39,573 bases of DNA from Proteobacteria bacterium HN_bin10 (lineage in GTDB: Bacteria > Pseudomonadota > Alphaproteobacteria > Caulobacterales > Aquidulcibacteraceae), in contig LWDN01000047.1 of the NCBI GenBank assembly GCA_002083515.1, forward strand, positions 60,857-100,429. The letters run 5' to 3'. The position numbers were made by a program, and so were the translations under genes. The notes below the pieces were generated by a model. That model saw nothing but the letters and a program-made list of their open reading frames with translations, did no database searches and was not told the origin of the DNA. Of the stretch, positions 16,446 to 25,803 are shown in pieces. How positions within the stretch are numbered: position 1 is the stretch's first letter; the number at the start of each line of letters is the position of its first letter.

Positions 16446-16895
16446 ATGAACCTGACCGGCATCCGCACCTATCTCGAACCCGACCTCGCGCGTGAGGTGT
16501 CGCGCGCGGCGCGCGCGCAAGGACGGTCGGAATCGAGTCTTATCGCTGAAGTCCTGCGCGCGCGTTTCGCGGCGGACTCTCCCGGCGCAGCCGCTACGTC
16601 AGCCGAGGCGCAGAAGCGCCAGCTCAACCGCTTGGAGACACGGTTCGACAAGCTGCAGCGAGACCAAGCGCTGATGAAGGAGAGCCTGTTCGTCTTCGTC
16701 CGCGTGTGGCTCGAACACAACCCGCCCATCGACGATGCGATCGTAGAGAGCATCGCCGCGAGTGCGGAAGCTCGCTTCGAGCGTTTCCTCGATCTCGTCG
16801 CGCAAGGCTTGTCGCCCGGCCGCTCGATCGCCAATGGCGATGCGGCGATTGAAGGCAATGGCCATGACGAGCGGACGGCGGAGATCACGTCGTGA
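16446..16895 (+). CDS. CopG-like ribbon-helix-helix protein of the transfer operon
   Basis: This 149-residue protein has an N-terminal ribbon-helix-helix (IRTYLEPDLAREVSRAARAQGRSESSLIAEVLRARF, residues about 4-40). A helical, coiled segment (KRQLNRLETRFDKLQRDQALMKESLFVFVRVWLEH) follows. Genes of this type regularly sit between traG and trbB in Tn4371-like elements and probably control the operon or assist the relaxosome. Its stop overlaps the GTG start of trbB (GTGA), so translation is coupled. ATG at 16446 follows GGGAGTG. Confidence 0.8.
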   Translation: MNLTGIRTYLEPDLAREVSRAARAQGRSESSLIAEVLRARFAADSPGAAATSAEAQKRQLNRLETRFDKLQRDQALMKESLFVFVRVWLEHNPPIDDAIVESIAASAEARFERFLDLVAQGLSPGRSIANGDAAIEGNGHDERTAEITS

Positions 16896-17824
16896 CCGCC
16901 GCGCACGCCATCGGTTCTTCGCGGCGCCGTTCGGCGCTGGTGCACGCCTTGGGCGCGACGATTGCCGACGCGCTCGCCGCGCCGGACGTGGTTGAGGCGC
17001 TGGTCAACGCGGACGGACAAGTTTGGCTTGATCGCGTTGGTGTTGGTCTGGTGCTGACTGAACACCGCATCAGCGCGCCTGATCGTGAGACTGCCATCCG
17101 GCTGCTTGCACATGAAGCTGGCGAAACGGTGGGCGAAGATCGCCCCGCGCTAGCGACCATTCTGCCGGACTCGGCGGCGCGTGTTCAAGCGCTGTTGCCG
17201 CCGCTGGTGGAAGCGCCGGTTCTCGCGATCCGTAAGCGGCCGGCTTTCATCTACACGCTTGCTGACTATGTACGCGACGGCGTTGCCACGCCCGCGCAAG
17301 CGGCGATGCTTTCCGAAGCCGTCGCGGCGCAACGCAACATCGTGGTCGCCGGCGGTACAGGCTCGGGCAAGACAACGCTGCTCAACGCATTGCTTGCTGA
17401 GCCGGCGTTCGCGGCATCACGCGTGGTGATCCTCGAAGATACAGCCGAGCTTCAGATCGCCAGCGCCAACGCTGTGCAGCTTCTGACCAAGCGCACCGAT
17501 CCGCCTGTCACCATGCGCGATCTTGTGCAGATGACGTTGCGCCTCCGACCCGATCGCATCGTCGTCGGCGAAGTGCGCGATGGCGCAGCACTCGAAGTGC
17601 TCAAAGCCTGGAACACTGGCCATCCCGGTGGGCTGCTCACCTTACACGCCAATTCAGCCACCGACGCGCTCGCGCGGCTCGAAGATCTCTGCATGGAGGC
17701 CGTGGCCGCGCCGCCTAAGCGGCTGATTCAGGCGGCCGTCGATCTCATCGTCTTCATCGCGCGCAGCGGGGGCAAGCGCGCGATCCAGCACATCGTCAGC
17801 CCCAAGCATCAAGGAGAGCAATAA
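16892..17824 (+). CDS. trbB: TrbB, VirB11-type T4SS ATPase
   Basis: This 310-residue VirB11 family ATPase has Walker A GGTGSGKTTLLN at about residue 153. The Asp box VVILEDTAELQI, Walker B region DRIVVGEVRDGAAL and His box HPGGLLTLHAN follow in the expected order. The family forms hexamers at the inner membrane and powers pilus assembly and substrate transfer. The start is GTG, overlapping the copG stop, and the stop overlaps the trbC ATG. All catalytic motifs look intact. Confidence 0.95.
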   Translation: MTAAHAIGSSRRRSALVHALGATIADALAAPDVVEALVNADGQVWLDRVGVGLVLTEHRISAPDRETAIRLLAHEAGETVGEDRPALATILPDSAARVQALLPPLVEAPVLAIRKRPAFIYTLADYVRDGVATPAQAAMLSEAVAAQRNIVVAGGTGSGKTTLLNALLAEPAFAASRVVILEDTAELQIASANAVQLLTKRTDPPVTMRDLVQMTLRLRPDRIVVGEVRDGAALEVLKAWNTGHPGGLLTLHANSATDALARLEDLCMEAVAAPPKRLIQAAVDLIVFIARSGGKRAIQHIVSPKHQGEQ

Positions 17825-18138
17825 TGAAGAAGACCAATCTCGCGATCGTCGGGGGCGTTGCGCTCGCAGCGTTCGCCTTCGCCGCGCCGGCCTATGCGTC
17901 GGGTTCTGGCATGCCCTGGGAAGGGCCGCTGCAGCAAATCCTGGATTCCATCACCGGCCCGGTGGCGCGCGCGGTCGGTGTCATCGCCATCGTCATGGCC
18001 GGCTTCACCATCGCCTTCTCAGACGGCGGCTCAGGCGTGCGCAAGCTCGCATGGGCAGGTCTTGGTTTGGCGTGCGTGTTCGCGGCGGCGACCTGGGGTC
18101 TTGAGCTGTTCGGCTTTGCCGGCGGCGCAGTCCTCTAA
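17824..18138 (+). CDS. trbC: TrbC, conjugative pilin precursor (VirB2-like)
   Basis: This 104-residue protein has a signal peptide (about 1-26, AAPAYAS) and two membrane helices (about 48-66 and 75-98), the layout of VirB2/TrbC prepilins. TraF at 1900 is the expected processing and cyclising peptidase. It lies in the operon with its start overlapping the trbB stop. Confidence 0.9.
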   Translation: MKKTNLAIVGGVALAAFAFAAPAYASGSGMPWEGPLQQILDSITGPVARAVGVIAIVMAGFTIAFSDGGSGVRKLAWAGLGLACVFAAATWGLELFGFAGGAVL

Positions 18139-18150
18139 AGGTCAATCGCG

Positions 18151-18414
18151 ATGGATGATCTACCGGAAGGCTATTCAGCGCCGCTGCGCACGTCGCTCAC
18201 ACGACCCATTCTTATGGGCGGCGTGCCGCGCGGGTTTGCGATTCTGAATGCAACGACCTGCGCGGCCATCGCGCTCGGCCTGCAACAGCCTTTCATTGGC
18301 ATCCCGCTTTGGATCGTTCTGCAAGGCGCTGCGGCGTGGGCGGCGTCGCGCGATCCCTGGTTCATGGACACGTGGCGGCGCCATCTCGCCAAGCCTCATT
18401 ACTTCGCGGTGTAA
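18151..18414 (+). CDS. trbD: TrbD, VirB3-like T4SS inner-membrane protein
   Basis: This 87-residue protein begins MDDLPEGYSAPLRTSLTRP and has a hydrophobic pair of segments (about 30-65) followed by DPWFMDTWRRHLAKPHYF, a recurrent TrbD/VirB3 ending. The family helps anchor the VirB4-type ATPase. AAGG precedes the ATG, and trbE starts two bases after the stop. Confidence 0.88.
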   Translation: MDDLPEGYSAPLRTSLTRPILMGGVPRGFAILNATTCAAIALGLQQPFIGIPLWIVLQGAAAWAASRDPWFMDTWRRHLAKPHYFAV

Positions 18415-18416
18415 GC

Positions 18417-20882
18417 ATGATCGATCTTCGACCCTACAAGCGGCCCGGTGCGCGTCTTACGGATTATCTGCCGTGGGCGGGGCTGATCGCACCCGGAATT
18501 GTCCTGAACAAGGACGGCGCGTTTCAGCGCTCGCTGGAATTCCGCGGACCGGATTTGGACTCGTCCACGCCATCCGAGCTGATGGGCGTCACTGCGCGCC
18601 TCAACAATGCGTTTCGCCGCTTCGGCTCCAATTGGTGCTTGCATGTGGAAGCGCGGCGCGCGTGCGCACCCGGCTATCCCGACAGTGTTTGGCCCGACGC
18701 TGTGTCCTGGCTCATCGACGAAGAGCGCCGCCAGGTGTTCGAGACCGCCGGCGCACGTTTCGAGAGCCGCTACTTTCTGACCTTCGCTTGGCTTCCACCT
18801 GCGGAGCGCCAGGGCAAGCTGGAGAACGTTCTCTTCGAGGGCGGCGAACGCCCCGCGGGCGGTGTCGATTATCAGCTTCACCTCGACAGCTTCGTCGAGC
18901 GTACCGACCAGCTGATGGCGCTCTTGGAGACCATGATGCCTCTGGCGCGCTGGCTCTCCGACGAAGGGACGCTGACCTATCTGCATGATTGCATTTCGGA
19001 CCGGCCGCATCGCGTCGCGGTCCCGGCGACGCCGTTTCATCTTGATGCGCTGTTGCCGGACGCCGCCCTGATCGGCGGCCTTGCCCCTAAACTCGGCGCC
19101 AAGCATTTGCGCGTCATTTCGGTACGCAGTTTCCTGACCGAAACCGAACCGGGTTTGCTGGACGCGCTCAACCGCTTGCCGATCTCGTATCGCTGGGTGA
19201 CGCGCTTCTTGCCGCTCGATCGGGAGGAGGCGCGCAAGGAGCTGGAGAAGATCAGGAAGCGCTGGTTCTCGCAGCGCGTGGGCTTGGGCGCCATGTTGCG
19301 CGCGGCCTTGTTCAAAGATGAGCCGGTTCTGCACGATAACGCCGCGGCCAATCATGCGGCGGACGCTGACGCGGCTTTGCAGGAATTGGGCGCCGACGCG
19401 ATCGGCGCCGGCTACGCGACACTCACTATCACCGTCGCGGACGAAGACGAGAACGCCGCCGACGAAGCAGTTCGGCAAATTCAGCAAGTCGCTGACGGCC
19501 TCGGCTTCGTGACACAGGTGGAAACGGTCAACGCCATTGAAGCCTGGCTAGGTTCGCTGCCGGGCTCGGCGTACGCGGACGTGCGCCGGCCAATTCTGCT
19601 GACGCCGTCACTAGCGCATCTCTTACCAACAAGTGCGGTGTGGGCTGGGCCGGAGCGCAACGCGCATTTGGGTGGCCCGCCGCTCATGTTGACGGCGACA
19701 GATGGCGCGACGCCATTCAGGCTCGATCTCCACGCCGGCGACGTCGGGCACACGATGATCGTGGGCCCAACCGGCGCCGGCAAGTCGGTGCTGCTCGCGA
19801 CACTCATCGCGCAATGGCGGCGCTACGCGAACGCGCAAGTCTATCTGTTCGACAAGGGACGCTCCGCACGCGCCGCCATTCTCGGGATGGGCGGCGACTT
19901 CTTCGACCTGGGCGAAGACGGCGCGCTAGGCTTGCAGCCCTTGGAACGCATCGATGACGTGAGCGAGCGTGCCTGGGCGCTCGATTGGATCGCCGGCTTG
20001 ATCGCGGCGGCCAACGTTGCGGTGACGCCCGACCTGCGCGCCGAATTATGGCGTGCGCTCGAAATCCTGGGTCAGCGCCCTCAAGAGGATCGCACGCTCA
20101 CACTATATATGGCGCTGGTGCAGGACGCCTCGGTTCGCGCCGCGCTCCAGCCCTTCACGCACGCCGGACCGCACGGTCGTCTGCTCGACCACGACACGAC
20201 TTCGCTCGGCTATGGCGCCGTCCAAGCCTTCGAGATGGACGACCTCATGCGCCGGCCGCAAGCCGCGGGCGCGGTGCTCTCGGCGCTCTTCCATGTGCTG
20301 GAGCGACGCTTCGATGGCAGCCCGACTTTGCTGGTGCTCGATGAAGCCTGGCTCTTTCTGAAGGACGCTTTCTTCGCGGCGCAGGTGCAGGATTGGCTGA
20401 AGACGCTGCGGAAGAAGAATGTCGCTGTTGTCTTCGCCAGTCAGGAACTGGCCGACGTGGAGGCGAGCCCGATCGCGTCTACCATCATCGAGGCATGCCT
20501 CACGCGTATCTTCCTGCCCAATGACCGCGCCCGCGAACCGCGTTCGCGCGCCTTCTATGAACGCCTCGGTTTGAACGGTCGCCAGATCGCGCTGATCGCC
20601 AATGCCACGCCAAAGCGAGATTATTATCTCGTTGCGCGTGATGGCTGCCGGCTGTTCGAACTTGGTCTCGGACCCGCAACGCTGGCCTTCGTCGGCGCGT
20701 CGCGGCCGGAAGATCATACGCTCATGGACCGCGTGCTCGCCGACGCTGGCGAGAAAGGCTTCGCCGCCGCTTGGCTTGAGGCGCATGGCCTTCGCGACGC
20801 AGCGCGTGCGGTGAGGCGTTTTGAGTCACAAGCCAATCCGCAATCCGTGACAGCGCAGGCCGACCTGGTCGCCGCAGAATAG
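18417..20882 (+). CDS. trbE: TrbE, VirB4-type T4SS ATPase
   Basis: This 821-residue protein begins MIDLRPYKRPGARLTDYL. Walker A is IVGPTGAGKSVLLATL at about 446-460, and Walker B is TLLVLDEAWLFLKDAFF at about 636-650, followed by RKKNVAVVFASQELADVE. The family is the largest T4SS ATPase and drives pilin extraction and channel assembly. The start at 18417 is used rather than an earlier in-frame codon inside trbD because it lies just after the trbD stop and gives the family N-terminus. It appears intact. Confidence 0.95.
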   Translation: MIDLRPYKRPGARLTDYLPWAGLIAPGIVLNKDGAFQRSLEFRGPDLDSSTPSELMGVTARLNNAFRRFGSNWCLHVEARRACAPGYPDSVWPDAVSWLIDEERRQVFETAGARFESRYFLTFAWLPPAERQGKLENVLFEGGERPAGGVDYQLHLDSFVERTDQLMALLETMMPLARWLSDEGTLTYLHDCISDRPHRVAVPATPFHLDALLPDAALIGGLAPKLGAKHLRVISVRSFLTETEPGLLDALNRLPISYRWVTRFLPLDREEARKELEKIRKRWFSQRVGLGAMLRAALFKDEPVLHDNAAANHAADADAALQELGADAIGAGYATLTITVADEDENAADEAVRQIQQVADGLGFVTQVETVNAIEAWLGSLPGSAYADVRRPILLTPSLAHLLPTSAVWAGPERNAHLGGPPLMLTATDGATPFRLDLHAGDVGHTMIVGPTGAGKSVLLATLIAQWRRYANAQVYLFDKGRSARAAILGMGGDFFDLGEDGALGLQPLERIDDVSERAWALDWIAGLIAAANVAVTPDLRAELWRALEILGQRPQEDRTLTLYMALVQDASVRAALQPFTHAGPHGRLLDHDTTSLGYGAVQAFEMDDLMRRPQAAGAVLSALFHVLERRFDGSPTLLVLDEAWLFLKDAFFAAQVQDWLKTLRKKNVAVVFASQELADVEASPIASTIIEACLTRIFLPNDRAREPRSRAFYERLGLNGRQIALIANATPKRDYYLVARDGCRLFELGLGPATLAFVGASRPEDHTLMDRVLADAGEKGFAAAWLEAHGLRDAARAVRRFESQANPQSVTAQADLVAAE

Positions 20883-20893
20883 GGGGAGACACC

Positions 20894-21607
20894 ATGTACC
20901 GAAGGGCTTCTAAACTGATGGCGACCGCCGCAATCGCGGCCATCCTGATGGCAACGCCCGCGAGCGCGCAGCGCATCGTCTATGATCCGACCAATTACGC
21001 GCAGAACCTTCTCTCGGCGACGCGGGCGCTCGAACAAATTCGGAATCAAATTCGTCAGATCGACCAAGCCACAGCAATGCTGCGGCAAAACCCGCTCCAG
21101 CTTTCGCCAGAATTGTCGCAATCAATCTCCGAGGCGCGCGCGCTGTTCGACGCCGCGCAAGGTCTGGCGTTCGAGGCGGGCCGCGTCGGCGAGGACATCC
21201 GCACGCTCTATCCCGAGACCTGGGAGAGCTTTGAGCTCGACGACGTTCTCGCCCAATCGGATCAATGGCTATCCCAAAGTCGCGCCAGCGTTGAACGCGC
21301 GATGGAGGCCGAAGCTCGCGCGGTGCAAGCCATCGAGCGAACCCAAGGCCGCATCGATCGCGCGCTCGCGTCCTCCTCTGATGCGGAAGGGCAGACGGGC
21401 GCGATCCAGGCGGGCAATCAATTGCTTGGCATTCAAGCCTCGCAGCTCGCGGAGATCCAGTCGCTGCTCGTGGCGCAAGGCCGCGCGCTGCAAACCGAGC
21501 GCATGGAGCGGATCGCGCGCGAGGAGCGCGCCCGCGAAGTGCAGCGCCGCGCATTCCCGACTCAAAGCACGGCGCCCGCGCCGGCGCGCTCGGCTTTTGA
21601 GGACTAA
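20894..21607 (+). CDS. trbJ: TrbJ, VirB5-like periplasmic T4SS protein
   Basis: This 237-residue protein has a signal peptide (about 1-25, ATPASAQ). A helical body follows, rich in Gln and Ala (NYAQNLLSATRALEQIRNQI, then QAIERTQGRIDRAL and GNQLLGIQASQLAEIQ), as in TrbJ. Family members are minor pilus-tip or periplasmic components. GGGGAG precedes the ATG. In IncP plasmids trbK (entry exclusion) follows trbJ; here only five bases separate it from trbL, so trbK is absent. Confidence 0.9.
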   Translation: MYRRASKLMATAAIAAILMATPASAQRIVYDPTNYAQNLLSATRALEQIRNQIRQIDQATAMLRQNPLQLSPELSQSISEARALFDAAQGLAFEAGRVGEDIRTLYPETWESFELDDVLAQSDQWLSQSRASVERAMEAEARAVQAIERTQGRIDRALASSSDAEGQTGAIQAGNQLLGIQASQLAEIQSLLVAQGRALQTERMERIAREERAREVQRRAFPTQSTAPAPARSAFED

Positions 21608-21612
21608 CGGCA

Positions 21613-22665
21613 ATGGATACGTCCAGCGTCAATTCGTTTCTGAGCCAGTTTCTGGCCGTCGCCGATTCAGGCTTTGGCCTCATTCAGGGCGACGTGAATT
21701 TCGTCCTGAACGCACTGATCGTGATCTCGATCGTGCTGACGGGGACGCAATGGGCGCTGGGAAATGACAATCCCGTCGCGCCGATGTTCAGGAAGGTGCT
21801 GTTCATCGGCTTCTTCGCCTTCCTCGTGAACAATTGGGACATGCTCTCGACCGTCATCCATCGGTCGGGCGCCATGCTCGGCTTGCAGGCCGGCGGCGGT
21901 TCGCTCTCGATGGCGGACCTGCACAATCCCGGCCGCATCGGCGGCATCGGCATCGAGCTCTTCGGCCGCACCGTCGCTCTGGCCGAAGGCATGAACCTGC
22001 TCTTCGATTTTATATCCCTGGTGACGATCTTCCTAGCGGGCGTGTTCGTGATGCTGGGCTTCTTCGTTCTCGCCTTGCAGATCTTCGTCGCGCTGATCGC
22101 GTTCAAGCTCGGTTCTCTCGCCGCCTTCGTTGCGCTCCCCTGGGGCGTGTTCAACGGCACCGCTTGGGTTGCGGAGCGCCCGCTAGGCTGGGTCGCGGGT
22201 TCGGCGGTGCGGCTCTTCGTGCTGGCGCTCATCGCCTCGGTGTCGATCACCTTTGTGGGCACGCTGCCGGCAACGCTCGTGCTCGATGATGGCGGCGCGC
22301 TCAACGTGCTGCTGTTTGGGCTCACTGTTCTGGCGCTGGCCTGGTTCGGTCCCTCGCTCGCAAGCGAAGTGGTGCAAGGCCAGCCGAACCTCTCTGGCTC
22401 TGATGCGATCCGCACCGGCGTTGGCGCAGGTTTCTCCACGGTCGGCGCAGGCTTCATTGCTTCTCAGGGCGCCAAGACGGCGTGGAATATGGGCGGCGCG
22501 CTTGTGGGCGGCGCCGGGCGCTTCATCGCCGGCAAGCGGCCCAGCCCGCGCGGCGGCGGATCAGGCGGCGGCGCATCCGGCGGCGGTCAACGCGCAGTCA
22601 ATTACGCGGCGATGCAGCCGCGTCCTTCTCAAAACAATCCGAAGTCCAATGGGGGCAAATCATGA
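21613..22665 (+). CDS. trbL: TrbL, VirB6-like polytopic T4SS protein
   Basis: This 350-residue protein has about six hydrophobic segments (roughly 30-50, 60-80, 130-165, 168-185, 195-220 and 235-255), the VirB6/TrbL pattern of an inner-membrane channel protein. The last 60 residues are Gly/Ser-rich (PRGGGSGGGASGGGQ). Its stop overlaps the trbF ATG (ATGA). It follows trbJ after five bases. Confidence 0.9.
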   Translation: MDTSSVNSFLSQFLAVADSGFGLIQGDVNFVLNALIVISIVLTGTQWALGNDNPVAPMFRKVLFIGFFAFLVNNWDMLSTVIHRSGAMLGLQAGGGSLSMADLHNPGRIGGIGIELFGRTVALAEGMNLLFDFISLVTIFLAGVFVMLGFFVLALQIFVALIAFKLGSLAAFVALPWGVFNGTAWVAERPLGWVAGSAVRLFVLALIASVSITFVGTLPATLVLDDGGALNVLLFGLTVLALAWFGPSLASEVVQGQPNLSGSDAIRTGVGAGFSTVGAGFIASQGAKTAWNMGGALVGGAGRFIAGKRPSPRGGGSGGGASGGGQRAVNYAAMQPRPSQNNPKSNGGKS

Positions 22666-23360
22666 CCTTCGCATTTCGTGCGCCAACCAAAACATTCGCG
22701 GCCGATCCGCCCGACACGCCTTACGCCCGTGCGCGCCAGGAATGGGATGCGCGCATGGGCTCGGCGGTGCTGTCAGCGCGCGCCTGGCGTTTGACAGCGT
22801 TCGCTGGTCTCGGCCTTGCGGCCGCACTCGGCGTCTCCTTGACACTCGTGGCGCTCAACCAACGCACCTTCGTCCATGTGGTGGAGGTTTCGCCCGAAGG
22901 GCAGGTGATGCAGGTTCGCGCCGCGGAGGGCCGGTGGTCGCCGACCAATGCGCAGATCGCGCACCATCTTGGCCGTTTCGTTCGGCTCGTCCGTTCATTG
23001 CCGACAGACGGCGTGGTGCTGCGTGAGAACTGGCTGGAGGCCTATCGCTTCCTGACGCCGCAGGCCGGCGCGCAGCTTTCCGAGATCGCGCGCCAGGACG
23101 ATCCGTTTCTGTCGCTGGGGCGCGTCGGTCGCACCGTGCAGATCCGCTCCATCATGGCGCGTTCGGGAAACACCTGGGAAGTGACCTGGGTGGAGCGCGC
23201 CACCAATGCCACGGGCACAAGCGATGGCGAAATCTATTCCGGCGTCTTCACCGTCACCACGCGGGCGCCGCGCACGGCCGATGAAGTTGCCGCCAATCCG
23301 CTTGGACTTCTGATTTCCGATTTCAGCTGGTCACGCGAATCTGGGAGCCCTCGAACATGA
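22662..23360 (+). CDS. trbF: TrbF, VirB8-like T4SS protein
   Basis: This 232-residue protein has a short cytoplasmic tail (TPYARARQEWDARMGS), one membrane helix (about 45-65) and a periplasmic VirB8-type domain (NWLEAYRFLTPQAGAQL, WEVTWVER). VirB8 proteins nucleate the inner-membrane complex. Start at 22662 is chosen for the ATGA overlap with trbL; an earlier in-frame start would lie within trbL. Its stop overlaps trbG. Confidence 0.92.
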   Translation: MTFAFRAPTKTFAADPPDTPYARARQEWDARMGSAVLSARAWRLTAFAGLGLAAALGVSLTLVALNQRTFVHVVEVSPEGQVMQVRAAEGRWSPTNAQIAHHLGRFVRLVRSLPTDGVVLRENWLEAYRFLTPQAGAQLSEIARQDDPFLSLGRVGRTVQIRSIMARSGNTWEVTWVERATNATGTSDGEIYSGVFTVTTRAPRTADEVAANPLGLLISDFSWSRESGSPRT

Positions 23361-24259
23361 AACGCCTTCTCGTCCTCTTGCTCGCATCGAGTGCGCTGGC
23401 CGCATGCGCCACCACCGATATCGCGCCAGTCGCCGAAGGCGACGGCGTCGAAACCGGAGAGGCGGAGCTGCGCGGCATGCTCGAGGTTGCGACGCCCATA
23501 CCGCTGCCCGAGCCGCCGCGCCAGCGCCGCGGCCGCGAAGCGCCGCCCTTGCAAGTTTTGGCCGAGGCCAACACCGCAGCGCGCCAGCGGCCGACGCGCG
23601 ACGCCTTCAATCAGGCGCGTCACGTCTTCACGTATGAGCCTGGCGCGATCTTCGAGCTTTACACCAATCCGAACTATATCTCGACCATCCTGTTGGAGCC
23701 GGGCGAAAGACTCACTGACATCGCCGCCGGCGACACCTCGCGTTGGATGGTGACGGAGGCGACCGGAGAAGGCGAAGCCGAGCTGCGCACGATTGTGCTG
23801 GTGAAGCCGCAGACCTCGGGCCTTCGCACCAACATTGTCCTCATAACAGACCGCCGCACCTATCTCGTGGAGGCGATCTCGCAAGCGGGCCAAACCTACG
23901 CCGCGCAAGTGGCGTGGTCCTATCCGCAGAACGCTTCCGCAAGCGCGGGCGGTATACCAAGCATCGATCGGCTCAACTTCTCGTACCGTGTCCGTACCGT
24001 GCGCGGGCGAGCGCCAGGCTGGACGCCAAGCCGCGTGTTCGACGATGGCCGTCGCACTTGGATCGAGTTTCCGGCGGGCATCGCCGCCGGCGACATGCCG
24101 CCGCTCTTTGTCATCACCGGCGAAGGCGCCGAGATCACAAACTATCGCGTCCAGGGCCAGCGTTACGTCGTCGATCGGCTGTTTGATCGCGCCGAACTCC
24201 GGCTCGGCACGCGCTCACCTCAAGTCGTCCGCATCGACCGCCAAGGAGCACGGCGATGA
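23357..24259 (+). CDS. trbG: TrbG, VirB9-like outer-membrane core lipoprotein
   Basis: This 300-residue protein opens with a lipoprotein signal (MKRLLVLLLASSALAACATT, lipobox LAAC with Cys17). The VirB9/CagX domain follows: TYEPGAIFELYTNPNYISTI, then DRRTYLVEAIS, AQVAWSYP and VFDDGRRTWIEFP. The family forms the outer-membrane core with VirB7 and VirB10. The usual partner TrbH-like lipoprotein is not seen, so the lipid anchor may serve that role. It overlaps trbF and trbI by an ATGA each. Confidence 0.93.
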   Translation: MKRLLVLLLASSALAACATTDIAPVAEGDGVETGEAELRGMLEVATPIPLPEPPRQRRGREAPPLQVLAEANTAARQRPTRDAFNQARHVFTYEPGAIFELYTNPNYISTILLEPGERLTDIAAGDTSRWMVTEATGEGEAELRTIVLVKPQTSGLRTNIVLITDRRTYLVEAISQAGQTYAAQVAWSYPQNASASAGGIPSIDRLNFSYRVRTVRGRAPGWTPSRVFDDGRRTWIEFPAGIAAGDMPPLFVITGEGAEITNYRVQGQRYVVDRLFDRAELRLGTRSPQVVRIDRQGARR

Positions 24260-25329
24260 ACGCCTCCGTTTCGGCCCCTGTCACGCCGCCACCTGACCTC
24301 GCGCTGCGCGCGCGGCCGCCGTCGCCAAAACGATTGTCGAGGAAGGTCATCTTTGCGGGGCTCATTCTCGCGGGCGTGGTGATTGCCTTTGCGCTGGTCA
24401 GTGGATTGTCGGAGCGACCCGACCGCCGCGGCGACGCCGCTGAAGCCGCCGTCGGCGCGGCGGGCGGGCCGCCGGAATCTATCCAACAGGCGTCGGCGGA
24501 TTATGATGCGCGTGCGTTAATTGGTGGCGAGCCGCTTGGTCTGGAAACTGATCCGCTCGCCACGGATGGCGCCGACGAATTGATGCCGCCGACTGATCCG
24601 ATGTGGGCGAATGCGCGCGACGCTGGCGATGTCGCTGGCGCGCGCGAGACGCCGCCCGACCCGCAAGCTGTCGCGCGGGCTTCGCCGATTCTGTTCGCCG
24701 GGCGCGAAGCCGGCGCAAGCGCGGACGAGGACACCGATCGTCTCGATGCGCGGCTTTCGCCGCCGCGTTCGCGCTACGAACTGCAGGCGGGTCATGTCAT
24801 TCCGGCGGCGCTCGTCACGGCGCTCAACTCCGACCTGCCCGGCCGCGTCATCGCCCAGGTCACGGCGCCCGTCTATGACAGCGTGACCGGCGACCATTTG
24901 CTGATCCCGCAAGGCTCGCGCCTTATCGGCACGTATCGCGACGGCGCGCGTTACGGCGACAGCCGCATACTCCTTGCATGGAACCGACTCATCCTGCCGA
25001 ACGGCTGGAGCATCAACCTTGAGAACATGGATGCGAGCGATCCGTCTGGCGCATCGGGACTGACGGACCGAACTGACAATCATCTTGATCGGCTAGCCGC
25101 CGCCATTGCGCTCTCGTCGATCATCACGGTTGCGGCCAACGAAGCGGAGGACAGCGAGTCGAGCGGGTTCTCGCAGAGCCTCGGGGACGCCGCCGCACAA
25201 CAAGCAGCGCAATCTGGCGCGCGCATTGTCGATCGTGAGCTATCCGTTCGCCCGACACTTCGTGTCAGGGCAGGGGCGCCGGTTCGCGTGCTGGTAACCC
25301 GTGACATCGTCTTGCGGCGGTATCAGTGA
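24256..25329 (+). CDS. trbI: TrbI, VirB10-like T4SS scaffold protein
   Basis: This 357-residue protein has an N-terminal membrane helix (about 35-55), an Ala/Pro-rich linker, and the VirB10 periplasmic domain from about 175: YELQAGHVIPAALVTALNSD, LLIPQGSRLIGTY and NRLILPNGWSINL. VirB10 spans both membranes and gates the channel. It ends the contiguous trb series and overlaps the next gene at its stop. Confidence 0.93.
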   Translation: MNASVSAPVTPPPDLALRARPPSPKRLSRKVIFAGLILAGVVIAFALVSGLSERPDRRGDAAEAAVGAAGGPPESIQQASADYDARALIGGEPLGLETDPLATDGADELMPPTDPMWANARDAGDVAGARETPPDPQAVARASPILFAGREAGASADEDTDRLDARLSPPRSRYELQAGHVIPAALVTALNSDLPGRVIAQVTAPVYDSVTGDHLLIPQGSRLIGTYRDGARYGDSRILLAWNRLILPNGWSINLENMDASDPSGASGLTDRTDNHLDRLAAAIALSSIITVAANEAEDSESSGFSQSLGDAAAQQAAQSGARIVDRELSVRPTLRVRAGAPVRVLVTRDIVLRRYQ

Positions 25330-25712
25330 TGAAGCGCAAATCCCACCACAAGAACGGTCGAGACCAAGCGCGTGCGCAGCCCGATTTGTTCGCGGCAATT
25401 GGCGCCACGCCAATGCAGGCCGTGACGGTGGGCGTCGACAGCGGTGCGCGTCTGCCAATACCGGCGAACCAACCCAAGCCCGTGCGGGCGCCGAAGCCAG
25501 CGCCTTTGGTCGCTCGGCCTGCGAACGGATTGTTACGCGTCCGCGAGGCTGCCGCGCGTCTCGGCTTGTCGAAGTCCACATTGGACAAGATGCGATGCGA
25601 AGGACGCGGGCCGCGCTACGTGAAGATCACGAGCAAGCTTGTGGGATATGACCCCGCCGACCTTGACGCCTATGCCGAAGGGCGAAAGCGGCAATCGACT
25701 TCGGAACATTGA
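25329..25712 (+). CDS. AlpA/excisionase-like HTH protein
   Basis: This 127-residue protein has a basic, Pro-rich N-terminal half with no clear fold. Its C-terminal HTH_17-type domain reads LLRVREAAARLGLSKSTLDKMRCEGRGPRYVKI and then VGYDPADLDAYAEG. Such domains occur in excisionases and AlpA-like regulators. In related elements the gene after trbI is usually a DUF2274 protein, so this one replaces or precedes it. It could act as the element's excisionase or as an operon regulator. A 27-codon frame at 25724-25807 follows, of unknown meaning. Confidence 0.7.
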   Translation: MKRKSHHKNGRDQARAQPDLFAAIGATPMQAVTVGVDSGARLPIPANQPKPVRAPKPAPLVARPANGLLRVREAAARLGLSKSTLDKMRCEGRGPRYVKITSKLVGYDPADLDAYAEGRKRQSTSEH

Positions 25713-25803
25713 GGTGGCACGCTATGCTGCTGTTGGCGAAGAGCGACACCTCTGACGCCGCAGTGAACACCGAAAAAGCAGAATCTGTGCGCATCCGCAT
25801 CGG

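Noticed and set aside
18399..19487. 362-codon minus-strand frame
   Set aside because: It is antisense to trbE.
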